From Ryuthela nishihirai (Eukaryota > Arthropoda > Arachnida > Araneae > Heptathelidae): 64,000 bases of DNA. Numbering within the stretch: position 1 is the first letter of the stretch; every line of letters begins with the position of its first letter. Positions 21,640-33,500 of this stretch are shown here, piece after piece. The notes under the pieces were generated by a model. It worked only from the letters and a program-made list of their open reading frames with translations. It ran no database searches and was not told the DNA's origin. Position numbers and translations under genes: made by a program. The DNA lies in NCBI GenBank assembly GCA_038380435.1, contig JAWZYU010000058.1, positions 2,418,001 through 2,482,000 on the forward strand. The letters are read 5' to 3'.

Positions 21640-21800
21640 CATTACTAACGCTAAAGCGTGATAATTCACTTCTTCATCAGCAGCAATTGGAGAATTAAGT
21701 TATCTTTCCTCATTACAGATGCGCAATATCTGCCGCATTCAGCGTAGATATAAAGGTCACGTTATGGAAACCAGTTATTGCCTGATGTTTGGTTTAGTAG
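21640..21800 (+). mobile_element. Foldback family, single arm
   Basis: Only the right-hand arm is present: TAACGCTAAAGCGTGA, CAATTGGAGAATTAAGTTATC, GATGCGCAATATCTGCCGC and TGATGTTTGGTTTAGTAG. It lies ~80 bp beyond the second foldback copy. Confidence 0.6.
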
Positions 21801-21904
21801 TTCTGGAATGTATCTGTCTCTCACTCTGGAATGTATCTAGAGAATCGTGGGTTCAAATCCTGCACCGTCAATAATAAGTTTTATTACATAATATTTATAA
21901 ATTC

Positions 21905-22102
21905 TATATTTACAGGTAAGCCGCTTGGCTACTGATCTAAAGGACCCAGATTCGAGCCCTGGATAAGGCACGGACGTTAGTGTCGTTTTACTTCTGAGGA
22001 CCTGCCAGCCTCACAAACCTTCTACTATGGCGTATAAACTGACAGGCTCCTATCAGACTTCTGTGGCAAGCAACTGGTTGAATGGGTATTTATTTTTATA
22101 TC
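21905..22102 (+). mobile_element. SINE-B
   Basis: Recognised by CTTGGCTACTGATCTAAAGG, ATTCGAGCCCTGGATAAGGC, CCTTCTACTATGGCGTATAA and GGCAAGCAACTGGTTGAATG. The A-box end is diverged. Confidence 0.75.
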
Positions 22103-24950
22103 TACATGTAATTTATGTATTTACTATGGATTGATAAATATAATACACTCTCAAATATTAATTGATACTCTATAAATCGATAACTTCTGAAACTGTAAAA
22201 TTATGCTGTATATATACCAAATAAATGTCGTAGGAACTTCACCTGCTGATGCTATTCAATGGTAAAATTTAATGAGTAATTTTCTAAGCAAGACAACTGA
22301 AACAAACTAAACAACCAACAAACAAAATTCTATCCTCCTTGAATTTCTAATGAAAATGCTGGTAAATTTGCCATTGAACCATTTGAAAATGATCTCTTTG
22401 GTTTTGGAAGAACAGATCTTATTCAGCAACTGGGACATATCATATCAACAGCAGCGCGATTGATTTCTGACAATTCAGTTTTAATCCTGATAAACTCTGC
22501 TTTGTTAGAGCACAAAGAGCTATAATTTACGTGAGTGAAGAAGTGTGTGACTTCAAAAGAGAGAGAAAGAAAGGCGTCTGAAATTTCCTACACACATCCG
22601 TATTTCCAATCATTGACTATATTAAACAAGGACTTAATAATTCTATGGTTCATTTGTTCGAAATTTGTTTTTAAACAGTTATGACGAGGGCAAAGCCTGC
22701 ATTGTCATTCTGTTAAAACTTTTTAAATATTTGTTGAATATTGTTGAAAATCCAGATTCTTAGAGATTTCATATATATTTAATTCGTCACATTTTCTCGC
22801 AAAAATCCTATATATGGAATTACATAAGTAATATATTGCTTAACTAACATGAAAATCACTTTTACACAGGGACACTCTCGGTACTAAAATAATATAGGTT
22901 TCATATTACTTTCACAGAAGCACGTAGATTCATCTAACTTATTAACGAAGCATCATAATTTGGAAATTTTTCTTTTTCTCAGATTACAGAGTTTACGCTC
23001 CAACACTTAGCTTGATATGAATTTTGACCTCGGAATCGTGTACAAATTTTATTGTTTTTCACTTCACCTGAAAGGTTATGTCTTTTCACTCTATTTCAAA
23101 AGCCTATGAAGAAAGCGCTCCTTCTCGAGAACAAAGAGTTTTATTTTATGTATCATAAAGAATATATGAAATATTATAGAAAATTTTGACAATGATTTTA
23201 CGTAGTTGGAAAAAATGGTAAAAAATTTAATCTTGAGAAAACTCCGTTTTTAGTCCGAAAAACTTCACTTCTCATACTTCATACGTAAAAGCAGAAAAAT
23301 GGGTTTATATTATTTCAAAGAAAAAGAAATAGCAATTTCAAACAGAGTAGACATTTAATTTCAATAGACCAATTATCCGTCACGTGAAGTATATTGCGCC
23401 AGATAAAGTAGTTGCGAAAACGTTATTGAGCAGGAATGCGTGATCGCTGTTCTCCGATTAGGAAAAAGACAAAAACACAAAATCCTCTGATTCTGTGATA
23501 CCCAAAACGAAATTCGGTTAATTTTGGAGTTTTGAAATATCATTATAAAGTCCTGTTTACTTTGAAAATGTGCAGACTTTCATAATATATTTATATCTAT
23601 TTTTATATTTAAGAAACACTATTATAGCCTTTCTGTATAAAAATATTTATAAAACTATGTTTAAAAATTTTCTTTATGTTTACAATATCTCTACACTACC
23701 GATTCCCTTTACAATATTTCCTTAAAGGAATTCTTGCAGTATCAGAGTTTTACTTATAAACTAGAAGAATAACATCGTATCTGGTTAATATGGGACTCTC
23801 GTCTTAATAGAGAATTGAATGTATTAGTACCCTCCAAGAGTGGAAATTCGAAATTATCGATGATTGGAAAAATTGAAGTACTAATATTTTATTAACACCT
23901 GTAAAATAAAAAACAAATTTTAATTTAGTTGTTAAAACAAAGAACTTGAGTTTCACCCACATCGCTTGGGAGTAAGGAAGAAATCATTACTGCGATAGTA
24001 AATCTCTCACCGCTCACACTCCATCATCAGAACTTGAAAATTATCGCATAAATGTATCACTTTCAATATTCTTTTAAAATTTTGCTATTTAAAAAATTTC
24101 CTTCTTTTAAAAATGTTATTTAAGCTATTTGGAATATCGGAGATTGGAAATTACAACAATGTCTATCGTATCCGAAAAACAGTTTTTATCTCTAATAACT
24201 GTAATCGGTTCTTTTAAGAAAACGCGCTAAGAAAAAATATTGTCTTCAATTTTGCTCTTATAACGAAAACGTTGAATGTCTACAGAGAGAGAGAGAGATA
24301 GACGACAAGGGGGAACTGTAGGTGCTTTTTTTTTGGGGGGGGGGGAGTCTTTCTAGTCTTTTTTTAAGGATCCTCAATTTTTACATAGCGTCATTTTCAA
24401 TTAGAATTTCAGTTTTGGCTTATGATTACTAGCAACATGTACTTGAGATCATATTATCTGATTTCAAGTTCTCTCAGTATCTGGTACCAAATTCGGACCT
24501 CTTTGTTGAAGCAGCAGATTCTTAGGAGAGTTGTTTCAGACCAGCACTCTTATTTTCCTGATAATTAATTGTAATTTTTCTTCTTGAAAACAATTTTTCT
24601 GCTTCTGTTCAAGAGTTAAATTTTAAAGACCTTTCGATAAGCGTAGTTTCTTTTTAATTCATTCTGAAACACTAGAAAATATATTTTTGAATTCTAGTTT
24701 CAAATTTGTTTTGATTTGTTTATTTTAACTTTCCTACATAACCTTTCAACTTCTCATGGACTGTTAAATTGAACTCTCTCTCACCTACTCACCTACAAAC
24801 GTTTCAACTACAACTCTACTCACCTACAAACGTTTTCGCCCTACAATGAAGGATTACTTTGTAATTCCATTGTGTTTTTACCTCCTTAATAAAGACCTAA
24901 GTTTTTAGTTTAACCTAAGTTTACCAATCTTTTTAAGTCAAGCACACAAG
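22103..24950. other. AT-rich intergenic stretch
   Basis: No gene or known repeat was seen. It holds a copy of the AT-rich motif near 23,985, a (GA)n run near 24,283, a T/G homopolymer junction near 24,330-24,346, and a 20-bp string repeated at 24,785 and 24,816. Confidence 0.5.
24785..24835. repeat. Short direct repeat, 31-bp period
   Basis: CTACTCACCTACAAACGTTT occurs exactly at 24,785-24,804 and 24,816-24,835. Confidence 0.85.
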
Positions 24951-24961
24951 TTACCCTTTCT

Positions 24962-25373
24962 CATTCTTCCTTGGGGCAGGGGTGGCTCAGTCGGTAACAC
25001 GCCAGGCTGGTAATCTGCAGTTCCCAGGTTCAAATCCCATCTGGATCAGCGTTGAGAATTTTCTCCTCAAAACTCCCCTCCCTACCCACGGTCAGTAGGG
25101 GACACCAATCGGCTTGGGAAGGCCGCTGTCCGTCGGATGGGACGTTAGCCATGGTCCCGTGTGAGGGAAAGCCATACCCTGTGCACATTAAAGAACACGC
25201 TGGATGGCCTTGACGGGAGGCCATCATCTGTCTCCCAACAGCTGTTCAAGTGGGTCCCTTCCCCGAATCCTTCTCTGAGCCTTCGGGGGGTGCATGTGAC
25301 CTGGCCATTTAGCCCATGTTGTGCAATAAAGTGCCGCTCAGAGGTAAAACAACCCAACCCAAATATTCCTCGT
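24962..25373 (+). mobile_element. SINE-A, full length
   Basis: It runs from GCAGGGGTGGCTCAGTCGG through the family body to AGGTAAAACAACCCAACCC. A likely 11-bp target-site duplication, TTACCCTTTCT, lies at 24,951-24,961 and 25,374-25,384. A few bases outside the family consensus lie within the duplication on both sides. Confidence 0.85.
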
Positions 25374-25384
25374 TTACCCTTTCT

Positions 25385-25985
25385 AGTTGCCCTTCAAGTA
25401 TTTCAATAATTTTTCTATTATAAAGGAAGTTAAAATATTTTTCGTGTGTAAATAATTAAGTATTTTGATATCCATGATTAAAAAAAAATAATCCATGAAT
25501 TTCTAAGATTTTGCTACCTAAACGAAACATGCAAAACTATGTTAGCCTAAAAACTATTCTAATTTTGTAATCAATTTCTACTCAAGGAAACGTTCCCAAA
25601 ATTTCTAAAACGCCCCTTTTAGGAACCATTGGACTTTGAAGATTATTGGATGAGATCTTTGTTTTCATAACTATGAGTAGGAGTAATGTGAAAACCTGAT
25701 AAGGCTGTTATTCAAGATAAAGGTAAAAAATATTTCACTTACTCCTTTTATAGTTAAGCAAAAAAGAAAAGGGAAAATATAACGAGAAGTTTGTTTTCAA
25801 TTTTCGAGGGTAATATAATGAGAAAAATATAGACTCCGTCATTCGATATGGTCCATTTCAATCAGCGATGTTTGCTGCTCACATTTCTAATAACGGCACT
25901 ATATTATAAATTTCCGGGTGACTCATTTATGGATACTGACTTTTCCCCATTGACTAGAAATAATTTGTTTAATGTTATGATTAGC
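25385..25985. other. AT-rich non-coding stretch
   Basis: No gene, tRNA-like sequence or recognised repeat was seen. Confidence 0.5.
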
Positions 25986-25998
25986 GGATTTTTTTTTG

Positions 25999-26075
25999 CC
26001 GCGAGTGGGAATTGAACTCAGGTATCCTGGAAACATGTCAGTTATCCTAACCACTACACCACATTCGGCTAACGC
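25999..26075 (-). repeat. tRNA-like sequence (SINE head or tRNA pseudogene)
   Basis: The minus strand shows an A-box-like GTGGTGTAGTGGTTAGGATA and a B-box-like GAGTTCAATTCCC at tRNA spacing. The two ends (GCCGAAT and CTCGCGGC) pair only in part, and no clean anticodon arm forms. A real tRNA gene is therefore unlikely. Confidence 0.5.
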
Positions 26076-26226
26076 TTTTATTTCCGATGGTGTGACTTAT
26101 AGACTTTCCAGAATTATTATTTGTTTCTCACAGTGTTCATGTATCCGGGAATTGGACAACTGGGTTTTCAAAGAGGGAAAGAATTTGATATTTGTCACTC
26201 ACGCTTATAACGTTAAATCAATAATT

Positions 26227-26409
26227 CAGTACTAAAGAATCACAGAATGGTCCTGTAGACATGGTACTCATGAAATGATAAGCTGAAAAAATTGGTTTTT
26301 CCGCGAGTGGGATTCGAACCCATGTCTCCTGGAAACATACCAATTTTTTCAGCTTATGATTTCATGAGTTCCATGTCTGCGGGACACATCCTATGATTCT
26401 TTACTACTG
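26227..26409. repeat. Large hairpin with a tRNA T-arm in the loop
   Basis: A ~70-bp left arm (26,227-26,296) pairs with 26,340-26,409, through strings such as AAGCTGAAAAAATTGG and CCAATTTTTTCAGCTT. The ~43-bp loop, CCGCGAGTGGGATTCGAACC onward, is the same tRNA-derived segment as at 25,990-26,035. Confidence 0.8.
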
Positions 26410-29400
26410 CATTAAAGATATTTATAAAAAATAGAAACAAACGAAACAGCGGAAAACATATTTATGAATTATTCCATTAAATATATTTTTGTCGTTTTAA
26501 CTTCGAGAGAGAAATCAGCACTGTTAACAAGAAGTTATCTTATCAGTTTTCAGAACGTCGTATTAATGGAAAAAATACCAGAATTGGATTTTGTTACTAT
26601 TCTTGAACTCTAAACCACAAATACAAAAAATCAACAAGTTCAAATATTATTAGGCTGTACCATTCAGTGTGGAGTGTCGTCTCTCTTTCGTAGAGTATTA
26701 GGTCTGATCATGAGGGTAGACTTGATCTCTGAGAAAAAACGTCTGGACTTGATTTTCGAATAGGGTGTTGTTCTGACAATGATAAAGCAATTTCCTTCTG
26801 GAAGAAATTGATAAGGAATTTTTTTCTCCATTTTTCTCTGAATGGAAACCCCAAACATTTTACATTTTAATTTTTTCGGGAGCTGTCATGTTGCATGCAT
26901 GTTTGCACGTTCGGATCTAGAATGAAATAAGGGGAAGGGACAAGTAACGAAAGAGTGACGGAAAAAGGTAAAAGAACGGGTGCAAGAGACCGGATATTCG
27001 TTGCAGTGTTATTTTTCCTTAAGTTTCAGAGGTGTTTCAAAACATTTCATGAAAAATGTTTGAAATAATGCACAAGTTTTAAAAGTTTTGGTTTTAATTA
27101 CCATTGCTAGCATTCTCAGAAAGGAGGGGGACATGTCTCCCCCAAAGTTCAGACTCTGTGTGCAGGTATTCTACCTTTACTAGTTGCGAAGTTTACTCCC
27201 TGGCTCCTCAATTTGCTCCCCAATTGCTAAATGATTAATCGTGCTAAACTTGAGTTTCAGTACTTTCAGAAAATTTGCCAAATCTTACTGGCATAGTCTG
27301 TAAAATTAGCGTTAGTAACTTGTAAACTAAATTAACAGAAAATTACATCACATCCTTAACCGAAATAAAATACAGGCTTCAAAATTGCGGGACTTAATTC
27401 ACATGGACAACTGTTACAGAGGAATTGTAGGAGCTCCAAAAATAAACTGATTGTACTTAGGGACTTGATTTCCAAATTCATTTTAAAATTTATTATTTCC
27501 AGAACATATTTTCTAATAAGATTGATATGTCTTCTTACGCATCATATCAGCAAAATGAAAAGTTTAATGGGTAAAGGAGAGAGAGCTCACTTTTTTGTTT
27601 TTTGCGAGAGTAAATTAAATATAAAAGAGTGCTATTTCCCAGAAAGTCCTTCTAATTGATGTGGGCGGTGGCTGCTCGGGAGGATACTGGAGATTTTATA
27701 TTTTCTGTTTTTCCATTATAAGGCAACAATTAATATTATATTGCAGATTTTTGAAGATTTCATTCAATTGTTGCTTTCCTCCTATGATTGCGAAATCGGA
27801 TTCCAATTGTCAGAACTTACTCTGGAAACGACATTTTTTGGATCAAAGAAAGGTGAAAACGGAAACTTAATAGAAACTTAAATTCATTTTATTAAAAAAT
27901 TATTCTTCTACATTGCGAACTTCCAGTCAGAAACTGGGCACTCTACAATATACAACTATCAACAGGAAACTAGATTTAGCTTTTCTTGATGCTGAACTGG
28001 CCTTAACATATTCGTGGAGGAACCTTGGACAAATGTTGCTGAGAGACCACTATACCCTTTTGGTTGATTCCCGGATTGCATCTGAAATGGAAAATGCTGC
28101 ATTATTGATTGGAATGCTTTTAAAACTACGTATTTAGAGTTGAAAATTAAAGAATTGTTCCGATTTCACTGAATTACAACCACAGGTAGAACTTTATCAT
28201 GCTAAGTGACACGGTATGCCAATAATAATAACCACGAAATTTTTAAACACAGTACAATTATAATTAAGAACTTAATAATTTGCAAGGAGAGTAGAGCACC
28301 AATTTGACCTATCCCGCATTACACTTGAAATATTGTACTAGAAAACTTATTTCCTCCTCTTTCTATTGCAGCTATTTGGTCTTGAAAAAGCAGCATGGCA
28401 GCTAAGGATTTGAGAATAGATTTTCAAAGCACTTTGTTTCTGCTATTTTTTTTTTAATTTTGAAGTCTTTCTCTAGGCACATCATTAAGATCAATAAAAA
28501 TTGGTGGAAACTCTTCCCACTTCTCCTATTTCCCCCTTTATTTAGAAAAGGAATTTTCATTCCCAGAACTGATATAGAAGCAATGAAGAAAGGGAAATGC
28601 ATTCTTCACCAGGTCATTATGGGATTAATCTAGAAATTTATAAAGAAACAAAATTGAAAACAAATTGGCCACCTGCTGTCGTCCTATATATGCTACCGTT
28701 CTTCATATCATTTTAGACTTTTGAAATTTTTTCTTGTCTGAGAGAGATCGGGAAAATATGATGCACAGGAGACCGAAACGGATTGTGAAATAATACTCTT
28801 TGTGAAACAACAAACCTGTTGAGACAGAGAAGAAGAACGAATTCAGATAGTGAAGTAGGACGGATTCAGACAAAGAAGAAAAATGACTATTTCTCTTCTA
28901 GGTTTATATCCGAAATTCAACATTATACAAGAATTAAACGACAATATTGAAGGTTGATTACCTTGACAAAACAATTTTCCCAAATATTTTGATTCAAAGA
29001 CTTTTGAATAAATTGCTAAATTTCGGATTTCAAATAACAAATTCAATTTGAGTGTTATTAAGAATAATTTCCAGCATAGGACACTCACGGAGAAACTGAA
29101 TAGCCTCATTTTTCATCCGACAGATTTCGTAAATTTTTTACCACGGTTTGGTCTTTAGTCCCTTCTTAAAATCTTTCTACATGAGCTGCCTAAGATCATG
29201 GCAAACCATGCAATTTTGCCATATATCAGAGGTATTGGTCATTTGGATCTCTTGTGACATGCTTCGAACTTCATGGAAAATGATGGGTGATTGATGGTTC
29301 GGGGTGTAATGAATAAGGAATGAATGAAAATAATGAATTATACAGGTATAATGTACTTTCGAAATCAAATACTTATACCACTCGTTCATAATTTAACTTA

Positions 29401-30270
29401 CTTTCTGAAAAAGAAAAGATTAATTTTGCCTAAATAATAAATAGTCAAATTATTCCATGTGTGGATTCCGTATTCAAGAAAAATCAAAACAAAAGAAAAA
29501 AAGTAAAAGAAAGCGTACTGTTTATGCCAGATAATGAAGATTCCTTAATTGTGAGAAATTCTAAATCTGCTATTTCCTTTCTGGAAGTTCCTTCATTTCC
29601 AAAAAGTGAAAGCAGTCATAGATTACTAAAATATATGGAAATAGTCTTAAAATATTTCCTTAATCACATATTTGAAATATGAACCTCCATATTTTCTGTA
29701 CATATTGTGCATATGCAAAAAATTTTCAATTCATCAGTGATAAGGCAACCTAATTAAAAATAAATCCTAATTTTGGGAAATTTGAAAAGACTGCAATTGG
29801 ATATTATCACCGTAATATTTTAATCGCCAATAAAATAGAAAATATCGAAGGAAAATTTCAATATTTTATAACAATAAATTATCAATAATAAATATTTTTT
29901 CATCAGGCCAGAATCCACAGGGGGTGGCAAGAGATCCTTTGAGAATAATAGTAAGTGTAACAGAGACAAAAACGTATTAATCTTAAGCATGTTTCATGCA
30001 TTTTTTGACAAATTTTTGAAAACGTCTAAAACGGAGGGGTAAATGCTATACTGCAAGACAAATCAAATCTCTTGAACCTCCCTCTTTTATTTACTTCTTA
30101 TTGATCCGGAACAGATTATCACTAAATACATTATTTTTAAGCATAGTGATTCGATAATTGACTTTTTTTATAATGAGAATTCATACAATGAAAAAATTAG
30201 GAACTTCTAGGCCCTTATTGACAGTTCTATAGTTAACAATAAAACAAAATATTCAAGCGAACGAAGTTAA
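26410..30270. other. AT-rich intergenic stretch
   Basis: No convincing gene was found. The plus frame at 27,913-28,137 contains LDLAFLDAELA...SWRNLGQMLLRDHYTLL, which faintly resembles the end of a LINE APE-type endonuclease, but the match is too weak to call. The other frames are short and unremarkable. Confidence 0.45.
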
Positions 30271-30277
30271 TACAATG

Positions 30278-30283
30278 TTTATT
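30278..30283 (-). terminator. Possible poly(A) signal of cyclin D
   Basis: AATAAA on the minus strand, about 200 bp downstream of the cyclin D stop codon. It is the nearest canonical signal I saw. Confidence 0.35.
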
Positions 30284-30483
30284 ATGCAACAATATTTAGG
30301 ATATTGTATTTTGCACTAAATAACATTTACTGCCTCAATTCCATCACTACTGAAATTTCCACAGCAACTGAGATATATATATATAAGGTTTTAAAAAGTC
30401 ACAAATGAGTGCAAATTGATAAATTATTTAAATTTTAATTCAACTAATATAACATACGAAATATATTTGTAGAATTATTACCA

Positions 30484-30582
30484 TTAACTGTGACCAGATC
30501 TTTCGAAAACTGGCTTCAGAGCATCAGCTGTATATTCTCGCACATATTCCTTTACGTGTTCCATACAATGCTGAATGCAGTG
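30484..30582 (-). CDS. CycD: Cyclin D last coding exon
   Basis: 99 bp after the acceptor TTTTTACAG, in phase 0 with the previous exon. It encodes HCIQHCMEHVKEYVREYTAD..., aligning with human C-L-R-A-C-Q-E-Q-I-E-A-L-L, and ends VFERSGHS-stop. There is no acidic/PEST tail and no TP-type phosphodegron like that around Thr286 of human cyclin D1. Confidence 0.85.
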   Translation of the reverse strand, partial: HCIQHCMEHVKEYVREYTADALKPVFERSGHS

Positions 30583-33500
30583 CTGTAAAAAGAAGAAAAT
30601 AAATGAAATATTTAAATTAATAAGGTTTTTGATTTTTGTCAATATTAATATGATGTTAATGTTAAGAAAGCTGAAAATTATAAACTACTTTTTATTAAGC
30701 TGTTCCGTTCCATGACCAAGTTGTTAGAGCGTTTGGCTACTGATTAAAGGGAACTGGGTTCGAGTACCGGGTAAGGCATGGATATTTGTGTTGTTTCTCT
30801 GCTGAAGTGTCGCCATCCTCACAGACCTTCTACTATGACACATAAAACTGAGTCTCCTATCAGACCTCTGTGACACACAGCTGCTTGAGAGAATATTTAT
30901 TTATTATTATTTTTTTTATTTTTTATGCTACTCTCCTTACTTACATTGCTAGACTTCTCTCTGCTTAAAGACACCTGAACCACACACAACCATTCAAGTG
31001 GTGGGGAAATGGATAATAGATTCAGAAGTGATTGTGAAATTATGCCACTGAGCGAAAGCCTTTATCTATGTTTCAGTTTAAGAGGTAGGTCTCTGACACA
31101 GAGTTCCGCATTGTCTGCCACATTTCCTCAGCAATACACGCGGACATGCATATATACTGTATATATGATGTCGAAACAAAAGAAACTAGAATTTTAACTA
31201 CGTTTAGTAAATTAACACTACATAATGTTGTTTTTTGTAGCAATTAAAAACGTAAATGACTGTAAAAAAAAGAATGTTACTCACACGTATCTTTTTTTGT
31301 GTGTGTGTTTTCTTCACAATTGTTGTTTAGTTTTATGATGAACTAAATGATTTAGATCACAACGACCGAATTATTCAGAATACCAATTGTTTGAGAGATC
31401 TGATTCTAAAATGTAATATAATATCTAATATATGAGAGATTTCATAACTAATATTTTGAAACTAGCGGATCTATCAATATTAGCCATCTCATTTTGTTAA
31501 AGCATCAGGAACTGTATGGGAAATTTTCAGTTTGTTCAAAGTCGCCTGAAAACAACTGTAATTTTGACTAAAGCACTTCGCTGATCGATATCTTAAAGTC
31601 TAAATGTTAGACAGATTTGAATGTTTTATAGTAGATTTAATACCTTAAAGGCTTTAAGTGTTGAGTCATTGGCGTAACAATACTTCTCTTTGTTGCTGCA
31701 CAACACAGCAACCACGACAAACCCCGTTTCGGTCGAAGACACTACCAGTTATGGAATGCCGTGAACTATCTGCTGTCGGGGGCAAGGCTACACGATATAG
31801 AGGCATCTCATCCCCATCAAATCCTATGGCGTGCAGTCCTATAGAAGGAAAGATCATCCATCGGTCAAAACCTAAATTTACTCTGTTCCCCGGTTAGCCA
31901 TGAACAAAGATATATAGATCCAAGTTCGCTCGGCACCCGGGGTGGAGATTCTTAGTAGGACCCAGACTTTGAAAAGGACCCTTGCCTACTAGGGTGCAAC
32001 ACCGTTCTGCAGAGCCCTTGAACTGCTCCACTGAGCACCTGATTTTGAGGTCTTGGCACTGTCCAACCGGGCCACTAAACCGGTCAGCAATGCCTTCGAC
32101 CTAGGTTGGTCTTGGCTCTGTTCAACCGGGGCCCAAACCGGTCAGCATAGTCTTCGACCGGTTGCTGGGCCACAAACCCCCCCCCCCCACCACCACCACC
32201 ACCACCACCACCACGCCAAGGTAGTCCCCTATAGGGGGGGGGGCATTGGAGTAACAGAATACTTCCGTTTTTCAAAGAACGTGGCTCACGTAGACAAGCA
32301 AGATGGTAACAAAGATGCCTATAAGTGTAAAATATAATCCAGGTGAAATAATAAGAAATCACAGTATGCACCTGTTAATGTTATGTTGAATAAATATTAA
32401 CAAGTGCATACTTGATTTCTTATTTAATGTGCCTTTTTATACATGCGAGACTTTAAAGAACACACTGGATGGTCGTCATGAGAGGCTACCATCTCTCTCA
32501 TAACAGTTGTCCAGTGAGTCCCCTTCCCACAACTTCCCATATCAATTGGAGTTATTTTGACTTGGCGATTTAACCCGTGATGTGTAAAAATGTGCTGTCA
32601 AACAATTAAAACACTTCAACCCAACCTTGGCATCAGGGGAGATAATGGTTTATCAAACCTAGATGGACGCTCCAGATACAAGTTGAAAAAGTAACATATG
32701 AAGTTCGAAATTTTTTTTTCACATTACAATGTTAGCAAGACATAAAAACTGTTTAAAAACTCAGGAAATATTACCACAAATATTATAAGGAAATGACTTG
32801 GTTCTATTTCCTGTCTTTAAACATACTGGTTAAAAAATATCTGTAATTATGGTAATGTTCCTTCTTATTTCCAATCCTGCCTGGCATCCTGATATCGGCC
32901 ACCCCATAGCTGTTTCTTTAGATACTTTTATGAGGACTAACATACAATCCAAAAATAGTGACTAATAGTAATACGAACTCATTGGCAGCTGCAGCAGGTT
33001 TTGGAAAAAAATGGAAAAATCAAGCACATTCATTTTGTCTTCTACTGATTACACAAAAACATGTTAATGGTATTTCCCTAGTTTCCTTTTCCATCTAAGA
33101 ATGCATAATATTACAATTAAAACAACTGAACGTGAAACAAACTTCATTTAATAACTCATTGAAAACTTACAGCTTCAATACCAGTGATGTCTTCAAGAGT
33201 TGTCACAATCTCGGCTGATGAGGGCCACTTTTTATTCTTTGGACGTATAGTGCTTGCTGTTGCAACTATACTCGCTGCAGCAATAAGGGATGGCCGGTAA
33301 CAGCAAAATATGAAATCTGGAATGAAAATAAAATATAACAAATTATTATTTTCTTTTTTTGTAGTAAAATACGAGTAAAAGATAAAATCTTATTTATTTA
33401 ATAGTTGTCACGATTTATTATCGTTTTTAACTGTATTATATTACATTTCCAGTTCACCCTATATAAACTGGAAACATTATATTACTCTTTTGTTTTCAAA

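Noticed and set aside
25999..26075. tRNA-Glu or tRNA-Gly gene
   Set aside because: The acceptor stem pairs only in the first four bases and no anticodon arm forms.
27913..28137. LINE endonuclease fragment
   Set aside because: The resemblance (LDLAFLDAELA...RDHYTLL) is short and weak, with no neighbouring reverse-transcriptase sequence.
32084..32371. Glycine-rich minus-strand protein
   Set aside because: The glycine run is only the C-run and (CCA)n microsatellite read on the other strand.
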